From Nocardia sp. alder85J (GTDB lineage: Bacteria; Actinomycetota; Actinomycetes; Mycobacteriales; Mycobacteriaceae), in contig NZ_JAIUCZ020000002.1 in the NCBI RefSeq assembly GCF_020176955.2, positions 744,001 to 808,000 on the forward strand: 64,000 nt of DNA, written 5' to 3'. Positions within the stretch are counted from its first letter, which is position 1. Every line of letters starts with the position of its first letter. This document shows, one piece after another, positions 16,791 through 25,299 of the stretch. Position numbers and translations under genes: made by a program. Under the pieces are notes generated by a model. It saw only the letters and a program-made list of their open reading frames with translations, did not search any database and was not told the DNA's origin.

Positions 16791-16866
16791 TCGATCCCGG
16801 GCCGATCACCGTGCTATCGTGATGTCGTTCCGCTCAAATGCAAGAACAGTTGCGAGAACAGATGCA
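16791..16866 (+). promoter_or_regulatory. Promoter and related element before the DUF397/XRE pair (site D)
   Basis: A weak -35 (TCGATC, 16791-16796) and -10 TATCGT (16815-16820) are 18 bp apart. Just downstream, CAAATGCAAGAACAGTTGCG (16835-16854) matches the 20-bp element of sites A and B at 16 of 20 positions. It runs into a second, overlapping TGCGAG copy ending at 16866, giving a 12-bp period (TGC at 16839, 16851 and 16863). An operator within the early transcribed region suggests autoregulation. Confidence 0.5.
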
Positions 16867-16924
16867 AAAACCCGAGGTTCCGCAGCAGGCGGACAGCCCG
16901 GGGTCCGAGAGGATGGAGACTCTG

Positions 16925-17155
16925 ATGTCGGAGAAGGCAGCGGCTGGGATCGGTCGTACGTCCGAAATGAAGTGGCGCAAGAGCACCTTCAGCAATCCGA
17001 GCGGAAACTGCGTGGAAGTCGCCGATCTGGCGAACGGTCTGGTGGCCATGCGGAATTCGCGGGACCCCGAAGGTGCGGTGCTGGTCTACACCCGTCCGGA
17101 GATCGATGCGTTTCTGCGCGGAGCAAAGAGTGGGGAATTCGACGATCTCGCCTAG
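16925..17155 (+). CDS. DUF397 protein
   Basis: A 76-residue DUF397 protein: MKWRKSTFSNPSGNCVEVAD is the hallmark, followed by VAMRNSRDPEGAVLVYTRPE and a helical end. In Streptomyces such proteins are encoded beside XRE/Scr1 regulators of the WhiJ type and bind or modulate them. ATG 16925 is chosen because GGAG lies six bases upstream and DUF397 proteins start close to the WRKS motif. An upstream ATG (16838) lies inside a repeated DNA element and is less likely. The XRE/Scr1 gene follows after 96 bp. Confidence 0.85.
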   Translation: MSEKAAAGIGRTSEMKWRKSTFSNPSGNCVEVADLANGLVAMRNSRDPEGAVLVYTRPEIDAFLRGAKSGEFDDLA

Positions 17156-17251
17156 GGGGCGGTAACATTGGCATTCGGCGCGGTGTGGTTCGCGACGAGG
17201 CGGTTGTGGCCCTCACTGCCGATGATCAGTCGAGCATCGGAGTAGAACCTC

Positions 17252-18142
17252 ATGATCGCAGAACCCGTCCGGATCGGCCGTGTGGAATCGCTTGTCGCGG
17301 ACCGCGGTCCGACCGCATTGCGTATCGCGGTCGGCGGGCAACTGCGCAAGTTGCGCGAGCAGGCGGGTATCACACGCGAACGAGCGGGTGACCACATCCG
17401 TGGTTCCCATGCCAAGATCAGCCGGCTCGAACTCGGGCGGACCGGTTTCAAGGAGCGCGACATCCGCGATCTGCTGACGCTGTACGGCGTCGCGGACGCC
17501 GACGAGCGCGAGACGTTCCTGGAGTTGGTTCGCAAGGCGAATCAGCCAGGGTGGTGGCATCGCTACAGCGATCTGCTGCCACCCTGGTTCGAGACCTATC
17601 TCGGACTGGAGCACGCCGCCAAGTCCATTCGTACCTTCGAGGGTCAGGTGGTCCCCGGGCTGTTGCAGACCGAGGACTATGCCCGCGCCGTCGTCGCCCT
17701 CGGGCACGAGAACGTGGAGACCACCCGCCGGGTGGAGTTGCGCAAACGGCGGCAGGAGATCCTGGACCGGCCCGGCGCCCCCACGCTGTGGGCCGTCGTC
17801 GACGAGGCGGTGCTGCACCGGCCGACCGGCGGTACCGAGGTGCTGCGGGCGCAGTTGCAGCATCTGATCGACATGTCGCACCGGTCGAACATCACCATCC
17901 AGGTGCTGCCGTTCGCCGCGGGTGGCCATGCGGCAGTGGGCAGTTCGTTCACCATGCTGCGTTTCGCGGAGCCCGAACTGCCGGACATCGTGTATCTGGA
18001 GCAGCTCACCAGCGCGCTGTATCTCGACAAGCAGTCGGAGCTGGAGCTGTACCGGCAGGTCATGGACCGGCTGAGCGTCCAGGCCGAGGCGCCGGAACGG
18101 TCGCGGCGGCTGTTGCAGAAGACGCTCGACGAGCTGGGCTGA
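17252..18142 (+). CDS. XRE-family regulator with Scr1 (DUF5753) domain
   Basis: A 296-residue regulator. The N-terminal helix-turn-helix covers about residues 28-82 (LRKLREQAGITRERAGDHIR then KISRLELGR). The C-terminal Scr1/DUF5753 domain starts near GWWHRYSDLLPPWFETYLGL and includes FEGQVVPGLLQTEDYARAV. In Streptomyces, WhiJ-like members act with a DUF397 partner to control development. GGAG lies nine bases before the ATG. It probably binds the CAAATGCAAG elements around this cassette, but this is inference. Confidence 0.9.
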   Translation: MIAEPVRIGRVESLVADRGPTALRIAVGGQLRKLREQAGITRERAGDHIRGSHAKISRLELGRTGFKERDIRDLLTLYGVADADERETFLELVRKANQPGWWHRYSDLLPPWFETYLGLEHAAKSIRTFEGQVVPGLLQTEDYARAVVALGHENVETTRRVELRKRRQEILDRPGAPTLWAVVDEAVLHRPTGGTEVLRAQLQHLIDMSHRSNITIQVLPFAAGGHAAVGSSFTMLRFAEPELPDIVYLEQLTSALYLDKQSELELYRQVMDRLSVQAEAPERSRRLLQKTLDELG

Positions 18143-18299
18143 GATTCGGCGGGTCCGGGTGTGTGGCCCGGGCCCGGAGCGGCCCACCGTCGGCGCGCCG
18201 GGGGAGTGGGCTCCCGGCGCAGTGAAATGCGTTGTGCGCGTGGTGAATCTGCGGGGGGTGGCAGCGGCCGGTCGGGGGGTGCCACCCACGGCGGCGGGC

Positions 18300-18545
18300 C
18301 TACTGCTTGATGCAGGTGGATGCGATGCGCCAGAACGCTTCCGGCGGCATGATCTGGATGTCCCAGTCGTTGACCAGGCTGTGTGCGGTGGTGACGATGC
18401 GGTCGATGTCGAAGTCGTCGCGGCTGGCCGCGCCGGTGGATTCGACGGCATCGATGACGAATCGGGTCGCGGATTCCCGCGAACTGTCGTGTCTGTCGGT
18501 TCGGCTCATGATTCCGATTCGGCCGAGGTCCAATGGTTGGTTCAT
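18300..18545 (-). CDS. Small protein, unknown function (81 aa)
   Basis: Starts with ATG 18545, preceded by AGGGG seven bases upstream. The C-terminal half DDFDIDRIVTTAHSLVNDWD then PPEAFWRIASTCIKQ has the look of a compact helical domain seen in small Nocardia proteins; I do not know a function. The predicted promoter (18650-18690) shares a 20-bp element and the same -35/-10 spacing with the small gene at 16354-16551, and both leaders are about 90-100 nt. It is convergent with the XRE gene, 157 bp apart. Confidence 0.6.
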   Translation of the reverse strand: MNQPLDLGRIGIMSRTDRHDSSRESATRFVIDAVESTGAASRDDFDIDRIVTTAHSLVNDWDIQIMPPEAFWRIASTCIKQ

Positions 18546-18649
18546 GTGAACGCCCCTGAGTGCCAGGCCGTGAGTCACCCGATATCGAGAATTGGCACCG
18601 GGTTCACTCGACGGCTCCCTGGTATTCCCCTGTTTTGGCTTGCAGAACG

Positions 18650-18690
18650 AGTTTAGGGCGACGTAGCGCACAAATGCAAGTACATCTGCA
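18650..18690 (-). promoter_or_regulatory. Promoter with shared 20-bp element (site B)
   Basis: On the minus strand -35 TTGCAT (18674-18679) and -10 TAAACT (18650-18655) are 18 bp apart. The 20 bases at 18671-18690 are identical to 16670-16689. Bases next to the -10 are also alike (CGAGTCTAGGG at site A, CGAGTTTAGGG here). Two promoters 2 kb apart with the same design imply a shared regulator. Confidence 0.65.
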
Positions 18691-18781
18691 ACTTCGAATA
18701 CGCACTCGCAGAGCCCATTTCGGCTGCTGGAGGGTTGCTCCGAGGTGCTCCCGAGCGCATGTCTTGGACTTTCAATGTTTG

Positions 18782-18811
18782 TTGGCTGTTCGCCGGTGAT
18801 CGTGCTATCTG
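18782..18811 (+). promoter_or_regulatory. Promoter of the thioesterase gene
   Basis: -35 TTGGCT (18782-18787) and -10 TATCTG (18806-18811) are 18 bp apart. The ATG at 18817 starts 5 nt after the -10, so the mRNA is probably leaderless. The octamer GTGCTATC around the -10 also occurs at the DUF397 promoter (16811) and at 20651. Confidence 0.5.
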
Positions 18812-18816
18812 TCGGA

Positions 18817-19713
18817 ATGCAATCAAGATCGGCGGCCGGATACGGCCCGACCAGGCAGGATGGCACAGTGCGCACGTCACCCGGGTACTTCCGCGTGGAC
18901 GGTGACGGGTTCGTCCCGGAACCGCTCGCAGTGAGTCAATGGTCATCTGACCAGGTCGTGGGGCCCGCGGTGTGCGGGCTGCTGGCCCGCATGCTCGAGG
19001 TCGACCACGGTGGCGACGGTTTTGCTCCGGTCCGCCTCACCGTGGACATGTTCGCGCCCGCCCGAATGCGTCCGCTGTCGGTCGTTTCCACCCGGGTCCG
19101 CGATGGTAACCGGATCCGGGTCGCCGACGCGGTGCTGCGCAACGAGCAGACGCCGGTGGCCCGCGCCACGGTGGTCTTCCTGCGGCCGTCCGAGCAGCCG
19201 CCCGGGGAGATCTGGACCCGGGAGCGGCAGCCGGCGCCGCCGCCGCTGGAGCTCGCCCCGCCCAGCGACGGCCCGGAGGTGCCGTGGTTCGGCAGCGATG
19301 CCGGGGGTCCGTGGGCGCAGGTGTTCGGTGTGCACGAGAACTCCTCGCGCAAGCGCACCTGGCAGCACCCGATGAACGTGCTGGCCGGTGAGGAGCTGTC
19401 CCCGTTCGTGCGCGCGACGCTGGTCGGTGAGCAGACCAGTATGGTGACCAACTGGAGTGACGCCGGGATCGGCTTCATCAATACCGACGTGACGCTGGCC
19501 CTGGCCCGGATGCCGGTCGGTACGGAGATCGGCGCGGAGGCCGACAATCACCTCAGCCGCGACGGCGTGGCCGTGGGCACCGCCACGCTGTTCGATCGCG
19601 AGGGCGCGTTCGGCAGTTCGATGGTGACGGCGCTCGCCAATGCCGGGCGGCAGATCAGCGTCGGGCGGCTGGACCGCAAGTTCAGTAATGCCAACGGTGG
19701 GCGGCGGGGTTGA
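18817..19713 (+). CDS. Acyl-CoA thioesterase family protein (double hotdog)
   Basis: A 298-residue protein with the layout of a TesB-like double hotdog thioesterase. An N-terminal hotdog (LARMLEVDHGGDGFAPVRLT then VDMFAPARMRPL) is followed by a Pro-rich link and a C-terminal hotdog ending DREGAFGSSMVTALANAG. Such proteins cleave acyl-CoA thioesters in the cytoplasm. ATG 18817 follows a good promoter by 5 nt; GTG 18868 is a shorter alternative. It is convergent with the kinase-like gene and overlaps it by 32 bp. Acyl substrate unknown. Confidence 0.78.
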   Translation: MQSRSAAGYGPTRQDGTVRTSPGYFRVDGDGFVPEPLAVSQWSSDQVVGPAVCGLLARMLEVDHGGDGFAPVRLTVDMFAPARMRPLSVVSTRVRDGNRIRVADAVLRNEQTPVARATVVFLRPSEQPPGEIWTRERQPAPPPLELAPPSDGPEVPWFGSDAGGPWAQVFGVHENSSRKRTWQHPMNVLAGEELSPFVRATLVGEQTSMVTNWSDAGIGFINTDVTLALARMPVGTEIGAEADNHLSRDGVAVGTATLFDREGAFGSSMVTALANAGRQISVGRLDRKFSNANGGRRG

Positions 19714-20563
19714 GCGGCCGGTCCGATTCCGGGGCCCAGCGGTAGGTCATCCACTGCCGGGCGGCATCGCGCAGGCTGTAGGTCCACTCGTTCGGGTTGC
19801 GATGTGCGGTCGAGGTCCATTCCGCGGCGAGGGCCGTGGCGAACACCTCCAGATCGCGGTCCGTCGCGGCGTGCCAGGCGGGGACCCGCGCGGCCCACTG
19901 CTCGGCCTCGGCGGGGGTGCGGCCGGCGAAGACGAGCCAGACGATCCAGCAGCACGGGTCGATCCAGGGCGCGCCCCGGGTGGCCCAGGGCCAGTCGACC
20001 AGCCGGGCGTCGCCGTCGGTGATGAGGACGTTGCTGTAGTTCCAGTCGGTGTGCAGCAGTGCGTCGCCGCCGAAGCGCAGCACGTCGTCGGTGTCGGTGA
20101 GGTAACTGCCCCAGCGGTGGACCGCGTCCTGGAGCCGCTGCTGCTGCGGGCAGCGCAACCGGCCCAGCGCGGTCATCGCGGCGGCCGTCTCGGCGAGGTC
20201 GGCATCGCTGCGGTAGTCCGCGAAATGCCCTGGTATGTAATCGAATACGACCAGATCCCAGCCGCCCGCGGTGAGATGCCAGCGGACCTGCGGCCCGATC
20301 GGATGCACGTATCGGCCGAGCTCGGCCTCGCGCTGCTGCGACCAGACCTCCGGATCGCCGGCGCGTAGCCCCTTCACGAACAGCCGCTCGGCGCCGACAT
20401 CGATGATCTCGGCCAGGTGGGCGGAGAATCCGGCGATCACCGGTGTGGAACAGCGGATCCGGCCGGTCACCGCCTCGACCGCGGTTCGCGCCTCGTCCGG
20501 AAGATCTTCCCAACTGCGCCGGTGCGCCGAAGTCTGCGCCCGATCGACTGTCACCCTCGACAT
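19682..20563 (-). CDS. Phosphotransferase-fold protein (APH/choline kinase-like)
   Basis: A 293-residue protein of the aminoglycoside/choline kinase fold. The catalytic loop reads LLHTDWNYSNVLI (H-x-D-x4-N) and the metal-binding Asp is in ARLVDWPWATRG. It could phosphorylate a small molecule or macrolide/aminoglycoside; the sequence does not show which. The predicted start is ATG 20563, about 45 nt after a possible promoter that overlaps a degenerate TGCA-rich element. No resistance cassette surrounds it, so a housekeeping or niche role is as likely as resistance. Confidence 0.8.
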   Translation of the reverse strand: MSRVTVDRAQTSAHRRSWEDLPDEARTAVEAVTGRIRCSTPVIAGFSAHLAEIIDVGAERLFVKGLRAGDPEVWSQQREAELGRYVHPIGPQVRWHLTAGGWDLVVFDYIPGHFADYRSDADLAETAAAMTALGRLRCPQQQRLQDAVHRWGSYLTDTDDVLRFGGDALLHTDWNYSNVLITDGDARLVDWPWATRGAPWIDPCCWIVWLVFAGRTPAEAEQWAARVPAWHAATDRDLEVFATALAAEWTSTAHRNPNEWTYSLRDAARQWMTYRWAPESDRPLNPAAHRWHY

Positions 20564-20625
20564 CTACCGCTAAACGACCCGGTGCACAAGGACAACGCGC
20601 GGAGTGAACGAGAACTTTCATACTG

Positions 20626-20660
20626 TATGTGCAGGTGAACGTGCAGATGTGTGCTATCTG
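20626..20660. repeat. Degenerate TGCA-rich element (site C)
   Basis: The 20 bases at 20626-20645 match the element of sites A and B at 12 of 20 positions, keeping TGCA at both ends and GT in the middle. In reverse orientation it shares ACATCTGCAC with site A. GTGCTATCTG follows at 20651-20660, as at the thioesterase promoter. It may mark a further regulated promoter, here for the kinase-like gene on the minus strand, or a decayed copy. Confidence 0.3.
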
Positions 20661-20665
20661 CGCGG

Positions 20666-20687
20666 GCGCCCCATCCTCCAGGGGCGC
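20666..20687 (-). terminator. Hairpin downstream of the NAD(P)-binding protein gene
   Basis: Arms GCGCCCC (20666-20672) and GGGGCGC (20681-20687) with an 8-nt loop. No T-tract. It lies about 130 bp past the stop of the gene at 20819-21469 and before the kinase-like gene on the same strand, so it could end the first transcript. Confidence 0.4.
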
Positions 20688-20818
20688 GGTCGGTTTCGTG
20701 AGCACGGTGTTTTCCGCGCCGAGAGGTTCGGGCCCACGGCGGGGTGCCTGCGCGAAATGTCGGTGTCCCGACGATCCCGCGGCCCAGGACACGGCGGCCC
20801 GGTGGGTGGTGTCGGGGC

Positions 20819-21469
20819 CTAGATCGCGGCGACGGCCGCTTCGATCGGCGTGGGGCCCGCGATGAGTTCGAGGGTTTTGCCGATCGTGTTGGGGGCGGAC
20901 AGGACGGTGGCGAGGACCGCGGCCACGTCGGCACGGGGGATGGCGCCGCGGGGGCCCGGCGGCTCGCGCAGGGCGACCAGTCCGGTGGCGGGGTCGTCGG
21001 TGAGGCTGCCGGGGCGGACGATCGTCCAGTCGAAGGGGCGGGTGCGCAGATCGTCCTCGGCCTGGGTCTTGGCATCGATGTAGGCGGCCCACACCTCGTC
21101 GCCGCGGGTGACCGGCTGACCGGCCCCGGCCGACGAGATCTGTACGAAGCGAGGCACTTTCGCGGCTTCGGCGGCATCGGCGAGCAGTACCGAGCCGTCC
21201 CGGTCGACGGTGTACTTGCGGGCCGCTCCGCTGCCGGGGCCGGCGCCCGCGGCGAAGACGGTGGCGTCGGCGCTGTCGAGCAGGGCGGCGACCTCGTCGA
21301 CGGTGGTGTGCTCGAGGCTCAGCCGCAGCGGCCGGGCCCCGGTCGCCTCGACGTCGCCGAAGTGGGCCGGATTGCGGACGAAGCCGGCGACCTCGTCGCC
21401 GCGCGCGGTGAGCAACCGGGCCAGCAGCAGCGCGATCTTGCCGTGCCCGCCCGCGATGACGATGCGCAA
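20819..21469 (-). CDS. NAD(P)-binding atypical SDR (NmrA/BVR-like)
   Basis: A 216-residue Rossmann protein. The nucleotide loop is IVIAGGHGKIALLLARLL, and the GHGKIA variant with RNPAHF fits the atypical SDR group of NmrA-like and biliverdin-reductase-B-like proteins. A conserved WTIVRPGSLTDDP segment follows. Members act as reductases or redox sensors. The start appears to be TTG 21469, preceded by GAGGAGA. It is divergent from a secreted lipase gene. Substrate unknown. Confidence 0.84.
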   Translation of the reverse strand: MRIVIAGGHGKIALLLARLLTARGDEVAGFVRNPAHFGDVEATGARPLRLSLEHTTVDEVAALLDSADATVFAAGAGPGSGAARKYTVDRDGSVLLADAAEAAKVPRFVQISSAGAGQPVTRGDEVWAAYIDAKTQAEDDLRTRPFDWTIVRPGSLTDDPATGLVALREPPGPRGAIPRADVAAVLATVLSAPNTIGKTLELIAGPTPIEAAVAAI

Positions 21470-21655
21470 CTGGTCTCCTCAGGTCGGGGACGGTGATCGG
21501 ATCGTCGCCCAGCATATCGAGATCCCGGTCCGGGCCGGGTGTGCCGTGTCCGCATCGAGTCATCCGGGCACGGCCGATTGCGATGCGGCCGCTACCGGCG
21601 TACGAAACGAAAACGGCGGCCGAGCAGGGAGTTCGGCGTCGCTACCCTCGAATTG

Positions 21656-21709
21656 TCCGATGCGGTCGGTACTACGGCTCCCACGACCCCGGAAACGGAC
21701 CGCATCGGA
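21656..21709 (+). other. Long inverted repeat in the leader region of the lipase gene
   Basis: TCCGATGCGGTC (21656-21667) and GACCGCATCGGA (21698-21709) are perfect 12-bp complements separated by 30 nt, ending 41 bp before the lipase start. It could form a stem in the mRNA leader or serve as a paired protein site. No coding frame explains it. Confidence 0.55.
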
Positions 21710-21750
21710 ACGGCTCACAACGAAGTGATCTCGCCTGTTGGGGGTGAACC

Positions 21751-23259
21751 GTGCGGAATTGGTGGATTCCCGCTGCGGCGATTCTGATCCTGTCGGCTCC
21801 GGCGACCGCGGTCGCGCAACCGCCGTTGCCCGCAATCCCGGCGCTACCGGCGCTACCGGCGATTGCGGGCCTGCCCGGGTTGCCGGGTCCGCCGCCACCG
21901 GATCCACCGCCGGATCCCGTTGCCGCCGGGCCGAATTCGGATCCGGCGCCGGAACTGCCCGCGCTGGGGCAACTGCCGCTGCCACAGGCGCCGAATCTGC
22001 CCGATGTGCAGCGGTGGATCGATCAGGTGATCCCGCCGCCGCCGATCGTGGCGCCGCCGGCACCGGTGGCGTCGCTGCCGGGCCTGTCACCGGAGCTGGC
22101 CCGGTTGCAGGAAGCGGTGCTGCCCGCCGCCGTCGGCGATCCCTTCTTCGACGCGTGGCCGGACGGCCTGGCCGACCAGGCGCCCGGCGCGGTGATCGAG
22201 GTACGGGATGTGACCGGGACCGCGGCCCCGCTGCTCACCGTGCCCGTGCGGCAGGTGCTGCAACTGAAGTTCCGCACCACCGATGCCCACGACGGGCCGT
22301 CCTTCGCCACCGCCTCGCTGGTGGTCCCGGCCGCGCCGTGGACCGGCGCCGGGGCCCGGCCGGTGGTGGTCAACAACCTGCCCATCGATGCGCTCGGCCG
22401 CGCCTGCACGCCGAGTTACTCGCTGGCGCACGGATTTTCGGCCGACCACACGAACTTCACCGATTATCTGCCGCCGACCACGCAACTGGCGGTGCTGCGC
22501 GGCTACGCGGTGCTGGTCCCCGATCACGAGGGTCCGCGGATGGCCTATGCCGAACCGTATGTGGCCGGGCACGCGGTGCTGGACGCGGTGCGCGCGGTGC
22601 GGCAACTGCCCTCGGGGGAGTTCGCCGACAGCCGCTTCGGCATGACCGGATACTCCGGTGGCGCCATCGCGACGCGCGGCGCGGTCGCGCTGATCGGTTC
22701 GTACGCACCGGAATTGGCCGGCGTGGTGGTCGGGGCCGCGCTCGGCGGCGTGCCCGCCGACTACGAACTGCTGAGCCGCAGCATGAATGCCAATCTGGCG
22801 TCGGGGGTGTTCATGGCCGCCGTCTTCGGCATCGGCCGGGAGCGCCCGGAGATCCTGGGCGAGATGAACAATCTCGCGCAGTGGGCGGCCACCTCGCCGC
22901 TGAAGGACACCTGCACGAGCGTCTTCGTGCTACCGGGCCTGCTGATGCTGCCCATCGACGTGGCCGCGGACGTCCCCGATCCGCTGCACGGCGAGGTGGC
23001 CACCGAGATCTACCGGATCACCGCCATGGCCGACATGAAATCCGCGGTGCCGCTGTACATCTACAACGGCGAGCAGGAATTCTGGATCCCGTCGGCGGGC
23101 GCGCGCAACCTGTACTCGCAGCAGTGCGCGATGGGCGCCGCGGCGGAATATCGCAGTGTGCCCGGCGAACACATCATCGGGATGATCACCGGCTATCCGG
23201 GGGCGATGGACTGGCTCGACCAGCGCTTGCAGGGAGTGTCCGCACCGAACGAATGCTGA
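21751..23259 (+). CDS. Secreted lipase (LIP/secretory lipase family)
   Basis: A 502-residue exported protein. A signal peptide (MRNWWIPAAAILILSAPATA, cleavage after about AVA) is followed by a long Pro-rich segment to about residue 110. The alpha/beta hydrolase of the secretory-lipase type then begins. The nucleophile elbow is GYSGGA; the likely His is in VPGEHIIGMITG. Such enzymes cleave triacylglycerols or other esters outside the cell. GTG 21751 has GGGGGTGA upstream. Several Cys in the mature part fit disulfides. The acidic residue of the triad was not assigned. Confidence 0.85.
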   Translation: MRNWWIPAAAILILSAPATAVAQPPLPAIPALPALPAIAGLPGLPGPPPPDPPPDPVAAGPNSDPAPELPALGQLPLPQAPNLPDVQRWIDQVIPPPPIVAPPAPVASLPGLSPELARLQEAVLPAAVGDPFFDAWPDGLADQAPGAVIEVRDVTGTAAPLLTVPVRQVLQLKFRTTDAHDGPSFATASLVVPAAPWTGAGARPVVVNNLPIDALGRACTPSYSLAHGFSADHTNFTDYLPPTTQLAVLRGYAVLVPDHEGPRMAYAEPYVAGHAVLDAVRAVRQLPSGEFADSRFGMTGYSGGAIATRGAVALIGSYAPELAGVVVGAALGGVPADYELLSRSMNANLASGVFMAAVFGIGRERPEILGEMNNLAQWAATSPLKDTCTSVFVLPGLLMLPIDVAADVPDPLHGEVATEIYRITAMADMKSAVPLYIYNGEQEFWIPSAGARNLYSQQCAMGAAAEYRSVPGEHIIGMITGYPGAMDWLDQRLQGVSAPNEC

Positions 23260-23304
23260 ACACGCCGAACGAATGCCTGCCGCGCCGGACCGGACGGCTC
23301 GCGA

Positions 23305-24855
23305 TCAGAGCGGGACGATGCTGTGCTTGCGCGGGTTCTGACGGCGGGAGGACTGCTTGTCGCGCAGCACCTGGAGGGCCTTGCGCAGCTCCAGCCGGGT
23401 CTGCGACGGCTCGATGACGGCATCGATGTAACCGCGCTCGGCCGCGATCCACGGGGTGGCGACGGTGGCGTTGTAGAAGTCGATCATCTGGTTGCGCACC
23501 GTCTCGCGCTGATCGGCGGGCACCGCCGCCAGCTGCCGGCGGCCGACGATGCTGACCATGCCCTCGGCACCCATCACCGCGATGCGCGCGGTCGGCCAGG
23601 CCAGGCTGATGTCGGCGCCGAGCTGCTTGCAGCCCATCACCGCGTAGCCGCCGCCGTACGCCTTGCGGACCACCAGCGTGACGATCGGCGTGGTGGCGTC
23701 GATCAGGGCCCGGAAGAACCGGCCGCCCTTCTTGATGACGCCGTTGCGCTCCTCCTCGACGCCGGGCAGCACGCCCGGGGTGTCGACCACGAAGACCAGC
23801 GGGATGTCGTAGGCGTCGCAGATGTGGATGAAGTGCGCGGCCTTGTCGCCGGACTGCGCGTCCAGGGCGCCGCCGAGCACCAGCGGCTGGTTGGCGAGCA
23901 CGCCGACGGGCCGGCCGTCGACCCGGGCGAAGCCGGTGATCAGGTTCTGGGAGCTGCCCGCGCCGATCTCGTGGAAATCGCCGTCGTCGAAGATCCGCAG
24001 CAGGATCTCGTGCATGTCGTAGCCGGACTTGTCGGCGTCCGGCATGATCGTGTCGAGTTCCAGGTCGTGCGCGGTGAGCTCGGGCTCCAGGCCGGGATTG
24101 ATCACCGGCGGCCGCTCCAGGCAGCTCGACGGCAGGTAGCTCAGGTACTTGCGCACCCAGTCGAACGCCTGCTCCTCGGTCTGGGTGACGTGGTGCAGCA
24201 GCCCGTCGCGGGCCTGCACGGCCGCGCCGCCCAATTCCTCGGCGCTGATGTCCTCACCGGTGACGGCCTTGATGACGTCCGGGCCGGTCACGAACATGTA
24301 CGAATTGTCCGTCGCAACCAGGATGTCCATATTCACCGGGCCGTAGACGGAACCGGCCGCGCATTTGCCGAGCATGACGGCGACCATCGGTACGAAACCG
24401 GACAACTCGCCCTGCCAGCGGCACATCAGCGCGTACCAGGCCAGCGAGGTGACCGCGTCCTGGATGCGGGCGCCGCCGGAATCGTTGATGCAGACCACCG
24501 GGCAGGCGTTCTGATAGGCGAATTCCATCGCGGCGGCGACCTTGCGGCCGAACATCTCGCCGACCGAGCCGCCGTAGACGGTCTGGTCGTGCGCGATCAC
24601 CACCACCGGGCGGCCGTCGATGTACCCACGGCCGGTGACCACACCGTCGCCGTAGTAGGCGTTCTCCGCGCCGGGCTGGCGCATCAGCGCGCCCGTCTCG
24701 ACGAAGGTGCCCTGGTCCAACAGCATCCGGACTCGTTCACGAGCGCTGGGGATGCCTTTGCTCCGCCGCTTGTCGATCCCGGCCTGTCCCGCCGGTTCTT
24801 CTGCGACCTCGAGGAGCTTCCGCAGTTCCTGCAGCTTCTCGGCCGTGCCCGTCAT
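23305..24855 (-). CDS. Acyl-CoA carboxylase beta subunit (carboxyltransferase)
   Basis: A 516-residue carboxyltransferase of the propionyl/acetyl-CoA carboxylase type. Both crotonase-like halves are present, with oxyanion-type glycines in [13 protein letters not shown] and [14 protein letters not shown]. It transfers CO2 from biotin to acyl-CoA for fatty or mycolic acid precursors and works with a biotinylated alpha subunit not seen in this window. ATG 24855 is chosen because [17 protein letters not shown] is a natural start; the frame upstream is non-coding. Which AccD paralogue this is cannot be told from sequence alone. Confidence 0.9.
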   Translation of the reverse strand: MTGTAEKLQELRKLLEVAEEPAGQAGIDKRRSKGIPSARERVRMLLDQGTFVETGALMRQPGAENAYYGDGVVTGRGYIDGRPVVVIAHDQTVYGGSVGEMFGRKVAAAMEFAYQNACPVVCINDSGGARIQDAVTSLAWYALMCRWQGELSGFVPMVAVMLGKCAAGSVYGPVNMDILVATDNSYMFVTGPDVIKAVTGEDISAEELGGAAVQARDGLLHHVTQTEEQAFDWVRKYLSYLPSSCLERPPVINPGLEPELTAHDLELDTIMPDADKSGYDMHEILLRIFDDGDFHEIGAGSSQNLITGFARVDGRPVGVLANQPLVLGGALDAQSGDKAAHFIHICDAYDIPLVFVVDTPGVLPGVEEERNGVIKKGGRFFRALIDATTPIVTLVVRKAYGGGYAVMGCKQLGADISLAWPTARIAVMGAEGMVSIVGRRQLAAVPADQRETVRNQMIDFYNATVATPWIAAERGYIDAVIEPSQTRLELRKALQVLRDKQSSRRQNPRKHSIVPL

Positions 24856-25299
24856 ACTTGCTGATGCCTTTCCGTACTGCCGTGGCCTACCGTCCGGCCG
24901 CGGGTGCCAGGGTCGACACCACCTCCGTACGTTACCGGTTCGTGGCTTGTGCAACCAGTCATCGTCGGCGACCACCGGGTTCGTTACGGAATTCCCCGCG
25001 GAATTCGCGCCGAAACGAGCGGTTTTTCGCTCCTGGATGATTTTGTGGGCGGCCCCGAATCGGTGCGCATCCGGTTTGAGAATTCTCATCGTTATGTCCG
25101 GATCGAGTGACGTGCCCTTTCCGGCTCCGTAGCGTGATATTCGAGCGTGGCGCCGGTGGATGCGCGGTCGGCGCCACGCTCATCGGCACATCGCACGTGC
25201 CGGATAAAGGAGGCGGGCCCGCCCGCCGGGCCCCAGATCTTCGTCACCTCCTCCGGCCGATTCGCGCACCGCGCTGGGACAGAGTCTGGGGTGATTGCG
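24856..25299. other. Divergent intergenic region, no gene recognised
   Basis: A 444-bp gap between the divergent carboxylase and PucR genes. It has lower GC than its surroundings. It holds the perfect palindrome TGAGAATTCTCA (25077-25088), two further GAATTC sites 12 bp apart (24989 and 25001), and a short hairpin GAGCG-N6-CGCTC (25017-25032). ACGTTA on the + strand near 24926 gives a minus-strand TAACGT that may be the carboxylase -10. No credible ORF was seen. Confidence 0.5.

Noticed and set aside
16838..16924. Longer DUF397 start at ATG 16838
   Set aside because: The ATG lies within a repeated DNA element and would add 29 residues not expected in DUF397 proteins.
20629..20865. Plus-strand 78-residue frame with several Cys (QMCAICAGAP)
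   Set aside because: It crosses a hairpin and the end of the opposite-strand gene, has no ribosome site, and its Cys pattern is irregular.
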